Shown: positions 1 through 8,423 of the stretch, in pieces
Layout of the letters: each line of letters opens with the position of its first letter
How positions within the stretch are numbered: the stretch's first letter is position 1
Assembly (NCBI RefSeq): GCF_003863355.1
Contig: NZ_QQWG01000001.1
Span: 62,001-126,000 of the forward strand
Direction of reading: 5' to 3'
DNA length: 64,000 bases
Source of the DNA: Ancylomarina euxina
GTDB taxonomy: Bacteria; Bacteroidota; Bacteroidia; Bacteroidales; Marinifilaceae
Program-made: the position numbers and the translations under genes
The notes under the pieces: model-generated
What the model was told of the DNA's origin: nothing
Databases searched by the model: none
What the model saw: the letters and a program-made list of their open reading frames with translations, nothing else

Positions 1-302
1 TTAAAAATGAAAAGAAGGAGTATGTTCTTTCGAAACAAATTTTAAGGTGTGGTACCTCAATTGGTGCTAATACCGAAGAAGCTATTGGAGGGAGTTCTCA
101 GAAAGATTTCGTTGTCAAATTGAATATATCGTACAAGGAGGCTCGCGAAACGCATTATTGGTTGCGTTTATTAAAGGATACTGATTATATTGATGTTGTC
201 ATGTTCGATTCATTGATTGAGGATTGTGAGAGTATCCTTAAGATACTTTATAAGATCATTGAGACATCAAGATTGAATATGAACAAAACCAAGATTAATT
301 AA
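1..302 (+). CDS. Four-helix-bundle protein (23S rRNA intervening-sequence family), 5' end missing
   Basis: The reading frame is open from the first bases of the window (frame beginning at base 3) to TAA at 300-302, giving 99 visible residues. The true start lies upstream. The motif SIGANTEEA, followed by a KDF segment and KEARETHYWLRLL, is the hallmark of the S23/four-helix-bundle family, whose members are usually about 115-125 residues, so only the first helix or so is missing. The family was first noticed inside rRNA intervening sequences but is widespread in Bacteroidota as stand-alone genes of unknown function. A TTG inside the frame at 120 could be mistaken for a start, but homology continues upstream of it. 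It lies immediately before an HlyD-type adaptor gene and is followed by an inverted-repeat-rich spacer. Confidence 0.85.
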   Translation, partial: KNEKKEYVLSKQILRCGTSIGANTEEAIGGSSQKDFVVKLNISYKEARETHYWLRLLKDTDYIDVVMFDSLIEDCESILKILYKIIETSRLNMNKTKIN

Positions 303-366
303 TGATGAGTAATTTTCAATTAGTGATTAATAATTACTCATCACTAATCGATAATCACTAATTGTA
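303..366. repeat. Interleaved inverted repeats between four-helix-bundle gene and adaptor gene
   Basis: Two perfect inverted repeats interlock here. GATGAGTAATT at 304-314 pairs with 332-342, and CAATTAGTGATTA at 317-329 pairs with 352-364. Because the arms are interleaved, the transcript could form one or the other hairpin, or a pseudoknot. The word ATTAGTGATT/AATCACTAAT recurs in other gaps of the window (5437-5473, and in looser form near 5020-5060 and 23197-23243). Confidence 0.7.
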
Positions 367-398
367 CATCGCTTTTTGAAACCAGTATACCGTTGAAT

Positions 399-1703
399 AT
401 GGAACAAGATACAAATATAGAATTGCGCTCGGAGTCCGTTCAAGAGATTCTAGGGAAAATGCCATCATGGATCGTTCGTGTAGGTTCAGGATTAGTGTTT
501 CTTGTCGTGCTGATATTAGTAATCGGTTCTTGGTTTTTCTCTTATCCGGAGATTATCAGCTCGAAGCTTGTTTTAACGACAGAGAATCCTCCTGCAGAGT
601 TGATTGCTCGTGTAAATGGTAAGATTATAGATTTAAAAGTGAGCGATAATCAGCTGATTGAGGCTGGTGATTTGTTGGCTGTTATTGAAAACCCAGCGAA
701 TTCGCAAGATGTTTTCTCATTACGTAAACAGCTTAATAATCAGATTCCTCAGTTTGATGGGAAGAATGAAATGACACCCGAATTTGTCGATAAAAATTAT
801 CGTTTGGGTGAGGTGCAAGCTCCATTTAACGCTTATCTAAAGGCTTGTACAGATTATAGCCGTTTTGTCGATCTTCAATATCACGAAAAAAAGAAAGCTT
901 CTTTGATTCAGAAAAGAAGTAACTATCGCATGTATTACAATCGTCAATACAAACAGCGAAATATTTTAGAGAAGGAGTTGGCAATTGTGTATAAAGAATT
1001 CCATCGGGATTCTCTGCTCTATACCCGAGGAGTGATTTCAAAAGCCAATTATCAGCAATCGGAGAAGGAATATCTACAACAAAGCTATGCCTTTCATGGT
1101 TCACGTTCAACCCTTTCCTCAACTCAAATTCAGATTAATGAGGTGGATCAATCGATTATTGACTTGGATTTGGATGAAGAAAATAAAAGAAAGGAATTGC
1201 TTGATCAGATTTTGCATGCCTATGATAATTTGACTGCTCAGATTGATATATGGGAGCAGAATTATCTGCTTAAATCACCAATTACAGGTGCAGTTAGTTT
1301 CAATCGATTTTGGTCAGCTAACCAAAATGTGAAACAAGGTGAAAAGGTTTTTACAGTACTTCCATCGGATTCAACTCGAATTATAGTTCGTGTTGATTTA
1401 GGAATGAATCGTTCTGGTAAGGTACAACTCGGACAACGTGTCAATATTAAGCTTAATAACTACCCCTATATGGAATTTGGCATGCTCGAAGGCAGTATAC
1501 GCTCAATTTCTGAGGTTCCTGATGGCGACAATTATAGCTTAGACGTTGAGTTAACTAATGGGCTTATAACTAGCTATGGAAAAGAATTAAAATTCGCTCA
1601 AAAGATTGAAGGAGTTGCCGAAATTATTACTGAGGATCAACGTTTACTTCAGCGTATTTTTAATCCATTAAAGGCACTTTTGAAGGAACACGTGGTTAAA
1701 TGA
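399..1703 (+). CDS. HlyD family membrane-fusion (adaptor) protein
   Basis: This is a periplasmic adaptor of a type I-like or bacteriocin-type exporter, linking an inner-membrane ABC transporter to an outer-membrane channel. The protein (435 codons from ATG 399) has a short cytoplasmic N-terminus, one membrane segment at about residues 30-48, a biotinyl-lipoyl half-motif (GKIIDLKV...LIEAGDLLAVI), a long coiled-coil hairpin rich in K, Q and E at about residues 150-290, the second lipoyl half (SPITGAVSF...VKQGEKVF) and a beta-barrel tail. A TTG two codons upstream extends the frame, but ATG at 399 is the natural start. The partner ABC transporter is not in the window and may lie upstream. HlyD is the family assignment; the substrate is unknown. 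Confidence 0.88.
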   Translation: MEQDTNIELRSESVQEILGKMPSWIVRVGSGLVFLVVLILVIGSWFFSYPEIISSKLVLTTENPPAELIARVNGKIIDLKVSDNQLIEAGDLLAVIENPANSQDVFSLRKQLNNQIPQFDGKNEMTPEFVDKNYRLGEVQAPFNAYLKACTDYSRFVDLQYHEKKKASLIQKRSNYRMYYNRQYKQRNILEKELAIVYKEFHRDSLLYTRGVISKANYQQSEKEYLQQSYAFHGSRSTLSSTQIQINEVDQSIIDLDLDEENKRKELLDQILHAYDNLTAQIDIWEQNYLLKSPITGAVSFNRFWSANQNVKQGEKVFTVLPSDSTRIIVRVDLGMNRSGKVQLGQRVNIKLNNYPYMEFGMLEGSIRSISEVPDGDNYSLDVELTNGLITSYGKELKFAQKIEGVAEIITEDQRLLQRIFNPLKALLKEHVVK

Positions 1704-1795
1704 TTAATTGACAATTAGTAATCAGCGATGGGTCATTTCTAACAGGGCTGACTTGCTGAATTGTTTCGATTGTATGATTGAGGTGTCTGGATTTT

Positions 1796-1850
1796 CAACT
1801 CTTTAACCTTTTCCTCCTTTATCCTTTACACTTTATTGTTTCGATACTTT
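1796..1850. repeat. Degenerate CTTTAACC/CTTTATCC word repeat
   Basis: The spacer before the ROK kinase gene is a run of related pyrimidine-rich words (CTTTAACC, CCTTTATCC, CTTTACACTTTAT, ACTTTATCC). The opposite-strand counterpart of the same words (ATAAAGTGAAG, AAGGATAAAGG, TTAAAGTG) appears after the MacA-like gene near 9685-9730. No gene is seen in this spacer. Confidence 0.55.
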
Positions 1851-1916
1851 ATCCTTGTTTTCCTTTGTTCATCTCACGCTTTTAATCTAAATTAGTTGGG
1901 AACGTAAGATTAGGTT

Positions 1917-2870
1917 ATGCAAAAACTAGCAGTTGGGATCGATATTGGTGGTACGAATACCGTTTACGGTTTCGTAACTGAGGCTGGTGTTTGCCTTTTT
2001 CATTCTTCTTTTTATACCCCCAATTACCCTATTTTCGAGAATTTTGTTCGCGAACTCTCCTTGCATATTAGGTCTAATTTTAGTGCTTTTTCAGATCAAT
2101 ACGAATTGGTTGGAGCTGGTGTCGGCGCTCCGAATGCGAATTCTCTTACAGGCTGTATTGAGCATGCTGTCAACCTGCCTTGGGATAAACATCTTCCTTT
2201 AGCTAAACTCCTAGAAGATCATTTGCAGCTACCGGTTATACTCTCTAATGATGCCAATGCAGCAGCCTTGGGTGAAATGTATTACGGTGGAGCAAAGGGA
2301 ATGACCAATTTTATCTTAGTGACTCTTGGTACAGGCCTGGGTTGTGGTATAGTGATGGATGGAAGAATTTATATTGGGAACGAGGGCTATGCTGGTGAAA
2401 TGGGGCATATTATTATCCGTGATCAGGGGCGTTCATGTTCTTGTGGACGAAAAGGCTGTCTGGAGACTTATGTCTCGGCTACTGGGATTAAAAGGACCGT
2501 GAGTAAGTTTCTAGCTAAGTATGATGAAAAATCAGTCCTTCGAGATATCCCTTATAATAAAATATCGGCTAAAAAACTCGCTATTGCTGCTTATGGTGGT
2601 GATAAGCTTGCGATTGAGTCATTCGAATATACAGGGCGATTATTAGGAAAAGCTCTTGCCAATATTGCAGCAATGAATAATCCGGAGGCCATATTTCTTT
2701 CAGGAGGATTAGCCAGAGCAGGTGATTTAATTTTGAAACCAACCTATTATCATATGGAGGAGAACCTTCTTTCAGTTTTAAAAGGTAAAATGAAACTTGA
2801 ACTTTCATCCATTGAGACCAATGCAGGTGTCATGGGATCAGCAGCCTTAGTTTTCGCAAATGGGCATTAA
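1917..2870 (+). CDS. ROK family sugar kinase (glucokinase-like)
   Basis: A cytosolic ATP-dependent sugar kinase of the ROK (repressor, ORF, kinase) family, 317 residues, full length for the family. The phosphate-binding loop DIGGTNT is at residues 9-15, the catalytic Asp is in LSNDANAAALGE, and the second ATP-binding motif is LGTGLGCGI. The ROK zinc site is complete: EMGHI His followed by CSCGRKGCLE. There is no N-terminal helix-turn-helix, so it is an enzyme rather than a ROK repressor. Glucose or N-acetyl-sugars are usual substrates; the exact one cannot be read from sequence. It stands alone, and its 3' end overlaps the convergent small gene at 2847-3158 by 24 bp. Confidence 0.9.
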   Translation: MQKLAVGIDIGGTNTVYGFVTEAGVCLFHSSFYTPNYPIFENFVRELSLHIRSNFSAFSDQYELVGAGVGAPNANSLTGCIEHAVNLPWDKHLPLAKLLEDHLQLPVILSNDANAAALGEMYYGGAKGMTNFILVTLGTGLGCGIVMDGRIYIGNEGYAGEMGHIIIRDQGRSCSCGRKGCLETYVSATGIKRTVSKFLAKYDEKSVLRDIPYNKISAKKLAIAAYGGDKLAIESFEYTGRLLGKALANIAAMNNPEAIFLSGGLARAGDLILKPTYYHMEENLLSVLKGKMKLELSSIETNAGVMGSAALVFANGH

Positions 2871-3158
2871 GAGTTCCTCTGCAGAATAGAGCTCTTTATG
2901 AATCTCTTCAATTGGTACGATACTCTTATGTAATAGGTAATCTGTCAGTTTAGTCTTTTCCTTAAATTTGACTTTTGGCTCGATTCTATCCTTTAAATAG
3001 TTGGTCAGTGATCGGATTGTTCTAAAATAACGGTAGTATTTATCTTCAAAATTATAAACGTAACAAATTTCTTTCTCGTCTTTCAACAACAATTCATAGG
3101 TTTCGATTCTTCTTTGAGGACGTAAATATTCAATATTGAGAAGTGTAATTTTGTTCAT
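2847..3158 (-). CDS. Small hypothetical protein, 103 residues
   Basis: I do not recognise the family. The frame starts with ATG at 3158 and codes for a charged, soluble protein rich in Lys, Glu and Tyr (for example EICYVYNFEDKYYRYFR), with no signal peptide or membrane segment. Its last 24 bp overlap the end of the ROK kinase gene tail to tail. Codon choice is similar to its neighbours and the 5' side opens onto a 0.7 kb gene-free stretch that could hold its promoter, so I regard it as probably real, though no motif supports a function. Confidence 0.55.
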   Translation of the reverse strand: MNKITLLNIEYLRPQRRIETYELLLKDEKEICYVYNFEDKYYRYFRTIRSLTNYLKDRIEPKVKFKEKTKLTDYLLHKSIVPIEEIHKELYSAEELLMPICEN

Positions 3159-3890
3159 ATTAGAATTTTAGACTTTGATTTTTCAATGCTAAATATAAAA
3201 AAAAAATGGTTCAATGTTAAATTTATCAAGTTAAATTGTTTATTAATCTATGATTATTGAACACTCATCACAATGTTTTGAATTCTAATTTTATTTCTGT
3301 TTGTAAATTTCATGTGTCGTTTAGATGTAAATATTGTAGATGAATTTCAGACTTAAATACTTGATGTATTTTGTGATAATGTTTCTTTTATAACCCCAGT
3401 TTGTAAATTGATTTTGTATTTTAAAATTAAGTTTCAATATGTTATTGATTAGATTTTATCGATTCTAAACTGCAATTATTTTTTGGATAAATCACACTTT
3501 AAATACATACGATAGAGAAAATTGTTTTGTATATTTAGTTTAAGTCTATAAAAAATGAATATGGCTTCATTATCTAAAATTATTTTTTTTTTGAAAACTT
3601 GATTTTATGATTAGCTTATATGACGTGATCTGGCAGGAAGGATATTTGTTATGTATTTAATTTTTATGTTTTATTATTTTTTCGTAAATTAACATTGTTA
3701 TTAATTATACTATTAAATCTCTAAATTGAAATTTCTATAACAACTAAGACTATAATTAAGACACGACTAGCTAAACTGCAGATCCTCTGGTTATTTTTAC
3801 AGAGGATTTGTTTTGTCTACTCAAATTTTTTCCTTTTTTGATTATTAAGCCATTCAGGATATTATTTTATCTTGTTAGTGTTTTATCAAA
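3159..3890. other. 732-bp AT-rich intergenic region
   Basis: No credible open reading frame is present on either strand; the stretch is very AT-rich with long A and T runs. It separates the divergent small gene (2847-3158) from the DUF3187 gene. The only structure I can support is the hairpin at 3782-3807 near its right end. Confidence 0.7.
3782..3807 (+). terminator. Hairpin followed by T-rich tract, no gene upstream
   Basis: ATCCTCTG at 3782-3789 pairs perfectly with CAGAGGAT at 3800-3807 around a 10-nt loop and is followed by a T-rich sequence. This looks like an intrinsic terminator, but no coding gene on the plus strand precedes it, so it may end a small non-coding transcript from the AT-rich gap, or act as a leader attenuator for the DUF3187 gene 84 bp downstream. 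Confidence 0.45.
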
Positions 3891-4889
3891 ATGATTTGTT
3901 GCCTTATGACTCGATTACTATGCTTTTTTATTTTTTGTTTGAGTTCATTAGTTGGTTTTACACAGACGAATATTAAACCCTTTCCCTCTCATAATCAGAG
4001 TCCTTTAATTCATTACTTTTGCATCCCTAACGCAGAAGAGGGGCATATAGTTTCTAAAAATAAACTCTCAATTTCGGCCATATTTAATTTGTCGAGTAAT
4101 AGTACTAATGCAATCAGTTCAAACGAAATAGTCTACTTTGATGGTGAAATGGCACGTTTTGATTTGCAAGCACGTTATGGTATTAGTCCTCGATTCGAGA
4201 TTGGTTTGAATGTGCCTTTTATTAACCATTCCACAGGTTTTATGGATTCAAGTATCAATGGATTTCATGATTTTCTTGGATTGACAGGAGGAGCGCGTGC
4301 AAATACCCCAGTAGATGGGATACTTTATGCTTATATGCAGGATGGTAAATCACTCTTTAATATCAATGAAAGTTCTTTTGGAGTAGGAGATGTCTCTTTT
4401 GAGTTGGGTTTTAAGCTCTTGGATCAGAAATCACATTCTATGGCCTTACGTGCCTACTTAAAGATGAATAATGCTGATAAATTTAAGTTACTTGGCAGTG
4501 GAACCCTTGATTTTTCTGTGCAGTTTGCAGGTCAAGCTATTGGTGTCGGTCCCAGACCTGCTTACTTTTTCTATTCATTTGGTTATTTGCGTGTTGGAGG
4601 AGGCTCCTTATTGGAGGATATGCAAATAAATGATATCGCTTTTGCTTCATTAGGCTTGGCGGTAAAAGTAAATAAATGGTTAGCTCCTAAAATGCAGCTC
4701 GATTATCATTCCCGGTTTTATAAGAACTCCTTAACTCAAGAACTAGGCGACTATGGAATGCAATTTCTTTTGGGTTCTGATTTCATTCTGAGTGAAAAAA
4801 TGATTTTAACGGGGGGCTTTGCTGAAGATGTAAAAATTAATACCTCACCAGATTTTGTTTTACATTTGGGTTTGAGTTATAGCTTGTAA
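3891..4889 (+). CDS. DUF3187 family outer-membrane-type protein
   Basis: The protein has an N-terminal signal peptide (hydrophobic run to about residue 23, with a probable cleavage before a Gln) and then a beta-rich body. The run LQARYGISPRFEIGLNVPF, followed by HDFLGL and, after an Arg-containing turn, LLYAY-like sequence, matches my recollection of DUF3187, a predicted outer-membrane beta-barrel of unknown role. The C-terminus ends in alternating hydrophobic residues with an aromatic near the end (LGLSYSL), as barrels do. An alternative ATG at 3906 gives a more usual signal peptide (MTRLL...). It is a lone gene with no operon partner, preceded by a terminator-like hairpin. Function unknown. 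Confidence 0.75.
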   Translation: MICCLMTRLLCFFIFCLSSLVGFTQTNIKPFPSHNQSPLIHYFCIPNAEEGHIVSKNKLSISAIFNLSSNSTNAISSNEIVYFDGEMARFDLQARYGISPRFEIGLNVPFINHSTGFMDSSINGFHDFLGLTGGARANTPVDGILYAYMQDGKSLFNINESSFGVGDVSFELGFKLLDQKSHSMALRAYLKMNNADKFKLLGSGTLDFSVQFAGQAIGVGPRPAYFFYSFGYLRVGGGSLLEDMQINDIAFASLGLAVKVNKWLAPKMQLDYHSRFYKNSLTQELGDYGMQFLLGSDFILSEKMILTGGFAEDVKINTSPDFVLHLGLSYSL

Positions 4890-5060
4890 AAAAACATTTC
4901 ATTAGTTTTAAAGGAATTTCGCGAACAGGATAAATTCATAGTTTAAAATTTTAGCAGGTTTTGAACAAACTTTAATTTAGCTTGACTAAAAACCTACAAC
5001 AGATATCAGAACATTCATTAATCACATATCACTAATTGTTCATTACTAATCGTAAACATC

Positions 5061-5429
5061 ATGAGTATTATAGGAAATATTATTTGGATTATTTTTGGAG
5101 GTATTTTTATCTTCTTGGAATATATTATTGCGGGTGTACTGATGTGTTGTACTATTGTAGGAATTCCTTTGGGTCTAAAGGCTATTCAATTATCCGTACT
5201 TGGCTTAGCTCCATTTGGACAAAAGGTTGTGCCTAATGAGAGCGCTGGAGGTTGTTTGAGTATTATTTTAAATATTTTTTGGTTGATTTTCGGTGGTTTT
5301 TGGATTGCCTTAACTCATTTGGTATTTGCTATTCTATTTGCGATCACAATTATTGGTATTCCATTTGCGGCTCAACATATTAAGTTGGCTGGTTTTGCCT
5401 TAACTCCTTTTGGAAAATCACTAAGATAA
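5061..5429 (+). CDS. yccF: YccF domain-containing inner-membrane protein
   Basis: A 122-residue membrane protein made of two tandem copies of the YccF (DUF307) domain. Each copy has a hydrophobic IIWIIFGG/IFWLIFGG start, an AGVLMCCTIVGIPLG/FAILFAITIIGIPFA core and an L/F-APFG or L-TPFG end, at about residues 5-55 and 68-120. It is predicted to have four membrane segments. The family is widespread and of unknown function. The gene is flanked on both sides by ATTAGTGATT-type repeats, and converges on the histidine kinase gene with only about 50 bp between them. Confidence 0.9.
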   Translation: MSIIGNIIWIIFGGIFIFLEYIIAGVLMCCTIVGIPLGLKAIQLSVLGLAPFGQKVVPNESAGGCLSIILNIFWLIFGGFWIALTHLVFAILFAITIIGIPFAAQHIKLAGFALTPFGKSLR

Positions 5430-5436
5430 TATCTGA

Positions 5437-5473
5437 ATTAGTGATTATCAATTATTAATTGAAAATCACTAAT
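5437..5473. repeat. Inverted repeat ATTAGTGATT/AATCACTAAT
   Basis: ATTAGTGATT at 5437-5446 is the perfect complement of 5464-5473 around a 17-nt AT-rich loop, in the gap between two convergent genes. It is followed by a pyrimidine/T-rich run, so it may serve as a terminator for yccF. The same word forms inverted repeats at 317-364. Confidence 0.6.
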
Positions 5474-5481
5474 CTTCTTTT

Positions 5482-6837
5482 TTACCACCTCACTGTAAAT
5501 ACCGTTTCTCCAATCTTAGATTGACACAGTAGACTACCTCCATGAGCTCGAAGAATCTGTCTGGAATGACTTAAGCCGATACCAGATCCATTTTCTTTAG
5601 TTGTGAAAAAGGGAATGAATATTTCGTCTGAAATCTCATCAGGAATACCAGAGCCATTATCACTGATTTTTATCTCAGTTTTCTCTCCTTTTTTGGTAGC
5701 ATTAACTATAATATTAGCAGTGTTGTCTTGTGGAAAATCATTCTGGATGAAGGCTTCCGCAGCATTCTTAACCAGATTAATAATAACCTGAACCATCATT
5801 TGCTCATCGGCAATAAATTTAAAATCAGCCTTAGGTCTTTGTAGTTTAAGTTCTCCAACAAAACTTTCTTTAATTGGAGAAAGTAGAATATTTAATCTAT
5901 CGAAAAAGGCATGTATTTGAATACTGTTTAGTTGTGGCTCAGGAGCCTTTGAAAGCATACGATACGATTGTACAAAATGAATTAAATCTTCATTGGTTTG
6001 GCAAATTACGCCTAATCCATCCACGGTTTTTTGTACATCCATATCTAAGGGACTATTGGATTCTGTTCGGTGTTTTATTTCCCATATACGTTTCAACGAT
6101 TGTGATATAGAGGTGACTGGTGCGAGAGAATTCATAATTTCGTGACTCAATACACGAATCAGTTTTACCCAGGAATCGATCTCTTTACGTTCTAATTCAC
6201 CACGGATATCTTGCATCGTGATGAGTTTCACATCTTCATTTTCTAAGCGTATAATGGTACACCTTGTAATTACTTGAATACGCTCATTATTTGTGATTAG
6301 ATCCAGTACTTTTTTTTGGTGATTTTTTAAGTCAGATAGGGCATTCATAAATATTGAATCGATTCGCTTAAGCTGACTAATATGAGTTAAGGTTTGTAAG
6401 CCTGTTAGTTCGAGAGCTGTTGAGTTGACCTCAGTTACAAACCCCTTGTCGGTGAGAACGATTACTCCCGTGGCTATGTGCTGAAGAATCTCACTGAAGT
6501 ATGTCTCTTTTATCTTGCTTTTGGCTTGTACATCATGTAAGATTGTATTGAGTTCATTGAGGCTTTGATGTAATTCATTTATAATTCTATTATTTGATTT
6601 TTTAGGGAAATGTAGCGTGGTATCATTATTTTTAATGGCATGAATAAAATAGTTCATTAGCTTATGAGTTTTGTTCAGAAAGTGAATAAACTTCCAAGCT
6701 ATATACAGCTCTATCATTAGTCCTAAAGTAAAAGTATAGTAGTTCTGATTTGCGAAGCTATAACCTATTCCTCCAGCGAAAATGATCAGCCCAATTAGAT
6801 ATAGAAAGAGAATGCTATTGTAGTATTTATATGCCAT
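5482..6837 (-). CDS. Sensor histidine kinase (NtrY-like, PAS-containing)
   Basis: Membrane-bound sensor of a two-component system, 451 residues. Two hydrophobic segments at about 9-27 and 33-52 form a hairpin with almost no periplasmic loop, so sensing is probably in the membrane or cytosol. A linker is followed by a PAS domain (about 110-215), the HisKA box with phosphoacceptor His232 in RVLSHEIMNSLAP, and an HATPase domain with N box (NLVKNAAEA), G1 (DNGSGIP), F box (FFTTK) and G2 (GSGIGLS). Its start codon lies within the end of the response-regulator gene (11-bp overlap), so the two are translationally coupled. The pair faces away from the exporter operon it presumably controls. The signal sensed is not evident. 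Confidence 0.93.
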   Translation of the reverse strand: MAYKYYNSILFLYLIGLIIFAGGIGYSFANQNYYTFTLGLMIELYIAWKFIHFLNKTHKLMNYFIHAIKNNDTTLHFPKKSNNRIINELHQSLNELNTILHDVQAKSKIKETYFSEILQHIATGVIVLTDKGFVTEVNSTALELTGLQTLTHISQLKRIDSIFMNALSDLKNHQKKVLDLITNNERIQVITRCTIIRLENEDVKLITMQDIRGELERKEIDSWVKLIRVLSHEIMNSLAPVTSISQSLKRIWEIKHRTESNSPLDMDVQKTVDGLGVICQTNEDLIHFVQSYRMLSKAPEPQLNSIQIHAFFDRLNILLSPIKESFVGELKLQRPKADFKFIADEQMMVQVIINLVKNAAEAFIQNDFPQDNTANIIVNATKKGEKTEIKISDNGSGIPDEISDEIFIPFFTTKENGSGIGLSHSRQILRAHGGSLLCQSKIGETVFTVRW

Positions 6838-8191
6838 ATCTCTTTATTTTATTATATAAGGTTTGGCGGGTAATCCCCAGTTGTGATGCAACTGCGCTAA
6901 GGTTACCAATCTGTTTTTCAATGGCCGCTACAATGAGTTTTTTTTCCATATCTTCAAGCGTTCCTCCATAGGCTTCTACTTTAGTGAACTCATTTATTTT
7001 AAAAATAAAATCGTTAGATCCTATTTCGTGATTCTTGCTAAGAATAACTGCCTTTTCGATGGCATGCTGCAATTCTCTTATATTACCAGGCCAGGCGTAA
7101 TTTTGTAATTTATTAATGGCAGAAGAAGAGATGCTCACACCTTTTTTGTTGTATTTGTCGGCATACAATTTGGTAAAATATCTTGCCAACTCTGGAATAT
7201 CTGTTTTTCTATCTCGAAGGGGGGGGAGTTCAATTTGTATGGTATTCATTCTGTAGAGTAAATCCTGACGGAATTTTCCTTCATTTACCATTTCATTAAG
7301 CTTGCAGTTTGTTGCACATATTAGCCGTAAGTCGACATCTATGGGCGTGTTCTCACCCAGTTTAGTTAACGATCGGTTTTGCAATACCGATAAAAGTTTG
7401 GCTTGCATAGGAAGTGATAGATTACCAATTTCATCTAAGAAAAGTGTCCCTTCATTAGCCGCTTCAATTTTTCCCATTCTGTCGCTGTGGGCATCGGTGA
7501 AGGCGCCTTTTTTGTGACCAAATAATTCACTTTCGAAGAGAGTTTCTGCAATGGACCCCATATCGACGGTGACCATTACTTTTTGACCCCGATTGGAGAG
7601 TCGATGCAATTCTCTTGCAACGAGTTCTTTCCCGGTTCCATTTTCACCAGTAATCAATATATTTGCTTTTGTGATGGCTACTTTTTCAACCAAATCCATC
7701 ACTGTTTTCCATGCAGAAGAACTCCCAATCAGTTGATTTTTAGTTCGATTTATCTCTGAAATGAGTTCATTCTCCTTTAGGCGTAATTTTTTCACCTCTC
7801 TTTTTGAATGACTAAGTCTCCAAGCCATTTGTATAGTGGCTAACATTTTTTCATTTTCCCAGGGTTTCAATACAAAATCGACAGCACCAGAACGAACGGC
7901 CTTTACTGCCAACTCAACATCACCATAAGCTGTAATCATCACCACACTTATGCCTGAATTATATTCCAAAATTTGATTCAACCAATATATACCTTCATTA
8001 CCGGTATTAATGCCAGCCTTAAAATTCATATCCAAAAGCACAACATCGTAATTATCTAATTTCAATTCGGATACCAAAATATTGGGAGTTGCTATGCATT
8101 TTAATTTTTTACAGGAATTTGATAACAATAAATCTAAAGCAGAGAGTATTCTTTTATTATCGTCAACAACTAGTATTTTAGCTTCTTTCAT
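6827..8191 (-). CDS. Sigma-54-dependent response regulator (NtrC family)
   Basis: Transcription activator of 454 residues with the full NtrC layout. The receiver domain (1-125) has acidic residues D10/D11, phosphoacceptor D54 and Lys in the LKPW motif. The AAA+ domain (about 145-385) carries Walker A GENGTGKE, Walker B TLFLDEIG and an arginine finger region. The Fis-type helix-turn-helix is at the C-terminus (SQLGITRQTLYNKIKRYGI). The sigma-54 contact loop reads GAFTDA rather than the canonical GAFTGA. Surface contacts needed for sigma-54 are otherwise present. It is the first gene of the pair with the histidine kinase and is divergent from the exporter, whose upstream region holds a palindrome and a -24/-12-like element. 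Confidence 0.95.
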   Translation of the reverse strand: MKEAKILVVDDNKRILSALDLLLSNSCKKLKCIATPNILVSELKLDNYDVVLLDMNFKAGINTGNEGIYWLNQILEYNSGISVVMITAYGDVELAVKAVRSGAVDFVLKPWENEKMLATIQMAWRLSHSKREVKKLRLKENELISEINRTKNQLIGSSSAWKTVMDLVEKVAITKANILITGENGTGKELVARELHRLSNRGQKVMVTVDMGSIAETLFESELFGHKKGAFTDAHSDRMGKIEAANEGTLFLDEIGNLSLPMQAKLLSVLQNRSLTKLGENTPIDVDLRLICATNCKLNEMVNEGKFRQDLLYRMNTIQIELPPLRDRKTDIPELARYFTKLYADKYNKKGVSISSSAINKLQNYAWPGNIRELQHAIEKAVILSKNHEIGSNDFIFKINEFTKVEAYGGTLEDMEKKLIVAAIEKQIGNLSAVASQLGITRQTLYNKIKRYGI

Positions 8192-8263
8192 TCTGGCTAT
8201 GATTTTCGTGTTTTCTATAAAACATCTTCAAATTTTTATCTAAAGTAGAAATCTTTTCAAAAA

Positions 8264-8284
8264 ATTGGACAAGCTCTGTCTAAT
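8264..8284. promoter_or_regulatory. 21-bp palindrome, candidate enhancer site for the NtrC-like regulator
   Basis: ATTGGACA at 8264-8271 and TGTCTAAT at 8277-8284 form an inverted repeat with a 5-bp centre and a single mismatched pair. It lies about 65 bp upstream of the -24-like element at 8348 and 140 bp upstream of the MacA-like gene, the usual distance for an enhancer-binding-protein site, and 73 bp upstream of the regulator's own start on the other strand. Binding by this regulator is an inference. Confidence 0.6.
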
Positions 8285-8347
8285 TATTTGACACCTTAAT
8301 TAATGATAACTGAGATAAAGTTCTAATTGAGCAATAGTTATAAGACT

Positions 8348-8363
8348 TGGCACAAGATTGGTA
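8348..8363 (+). promoter_or_regulatory. Candidate sigma-54 (-24/-12) promoter
   Basis: TTGGCAC at 8347-8353 matches the -24 half of the sigma-54 consensus. At the expected spacing a TGGTA at 8359-8363 stands in for the -12 TTGCA half: the -12 G is in register, but the following C is a T. The element is 60 bp upstream of the MacA-like gene. Because the adjacent regulator is a sigma-54 activator and a palindrome lies upstream, I consider it a good candidate for the exporter promoter despite the imperfect -12 half. Confidence 0.5.
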
Positions 8364-8423
8364 TTGAGTGAATATGTAAATCAATATGATATTTAGATTG
8401 GTTAATTAAAAGAGGAATTAAGT

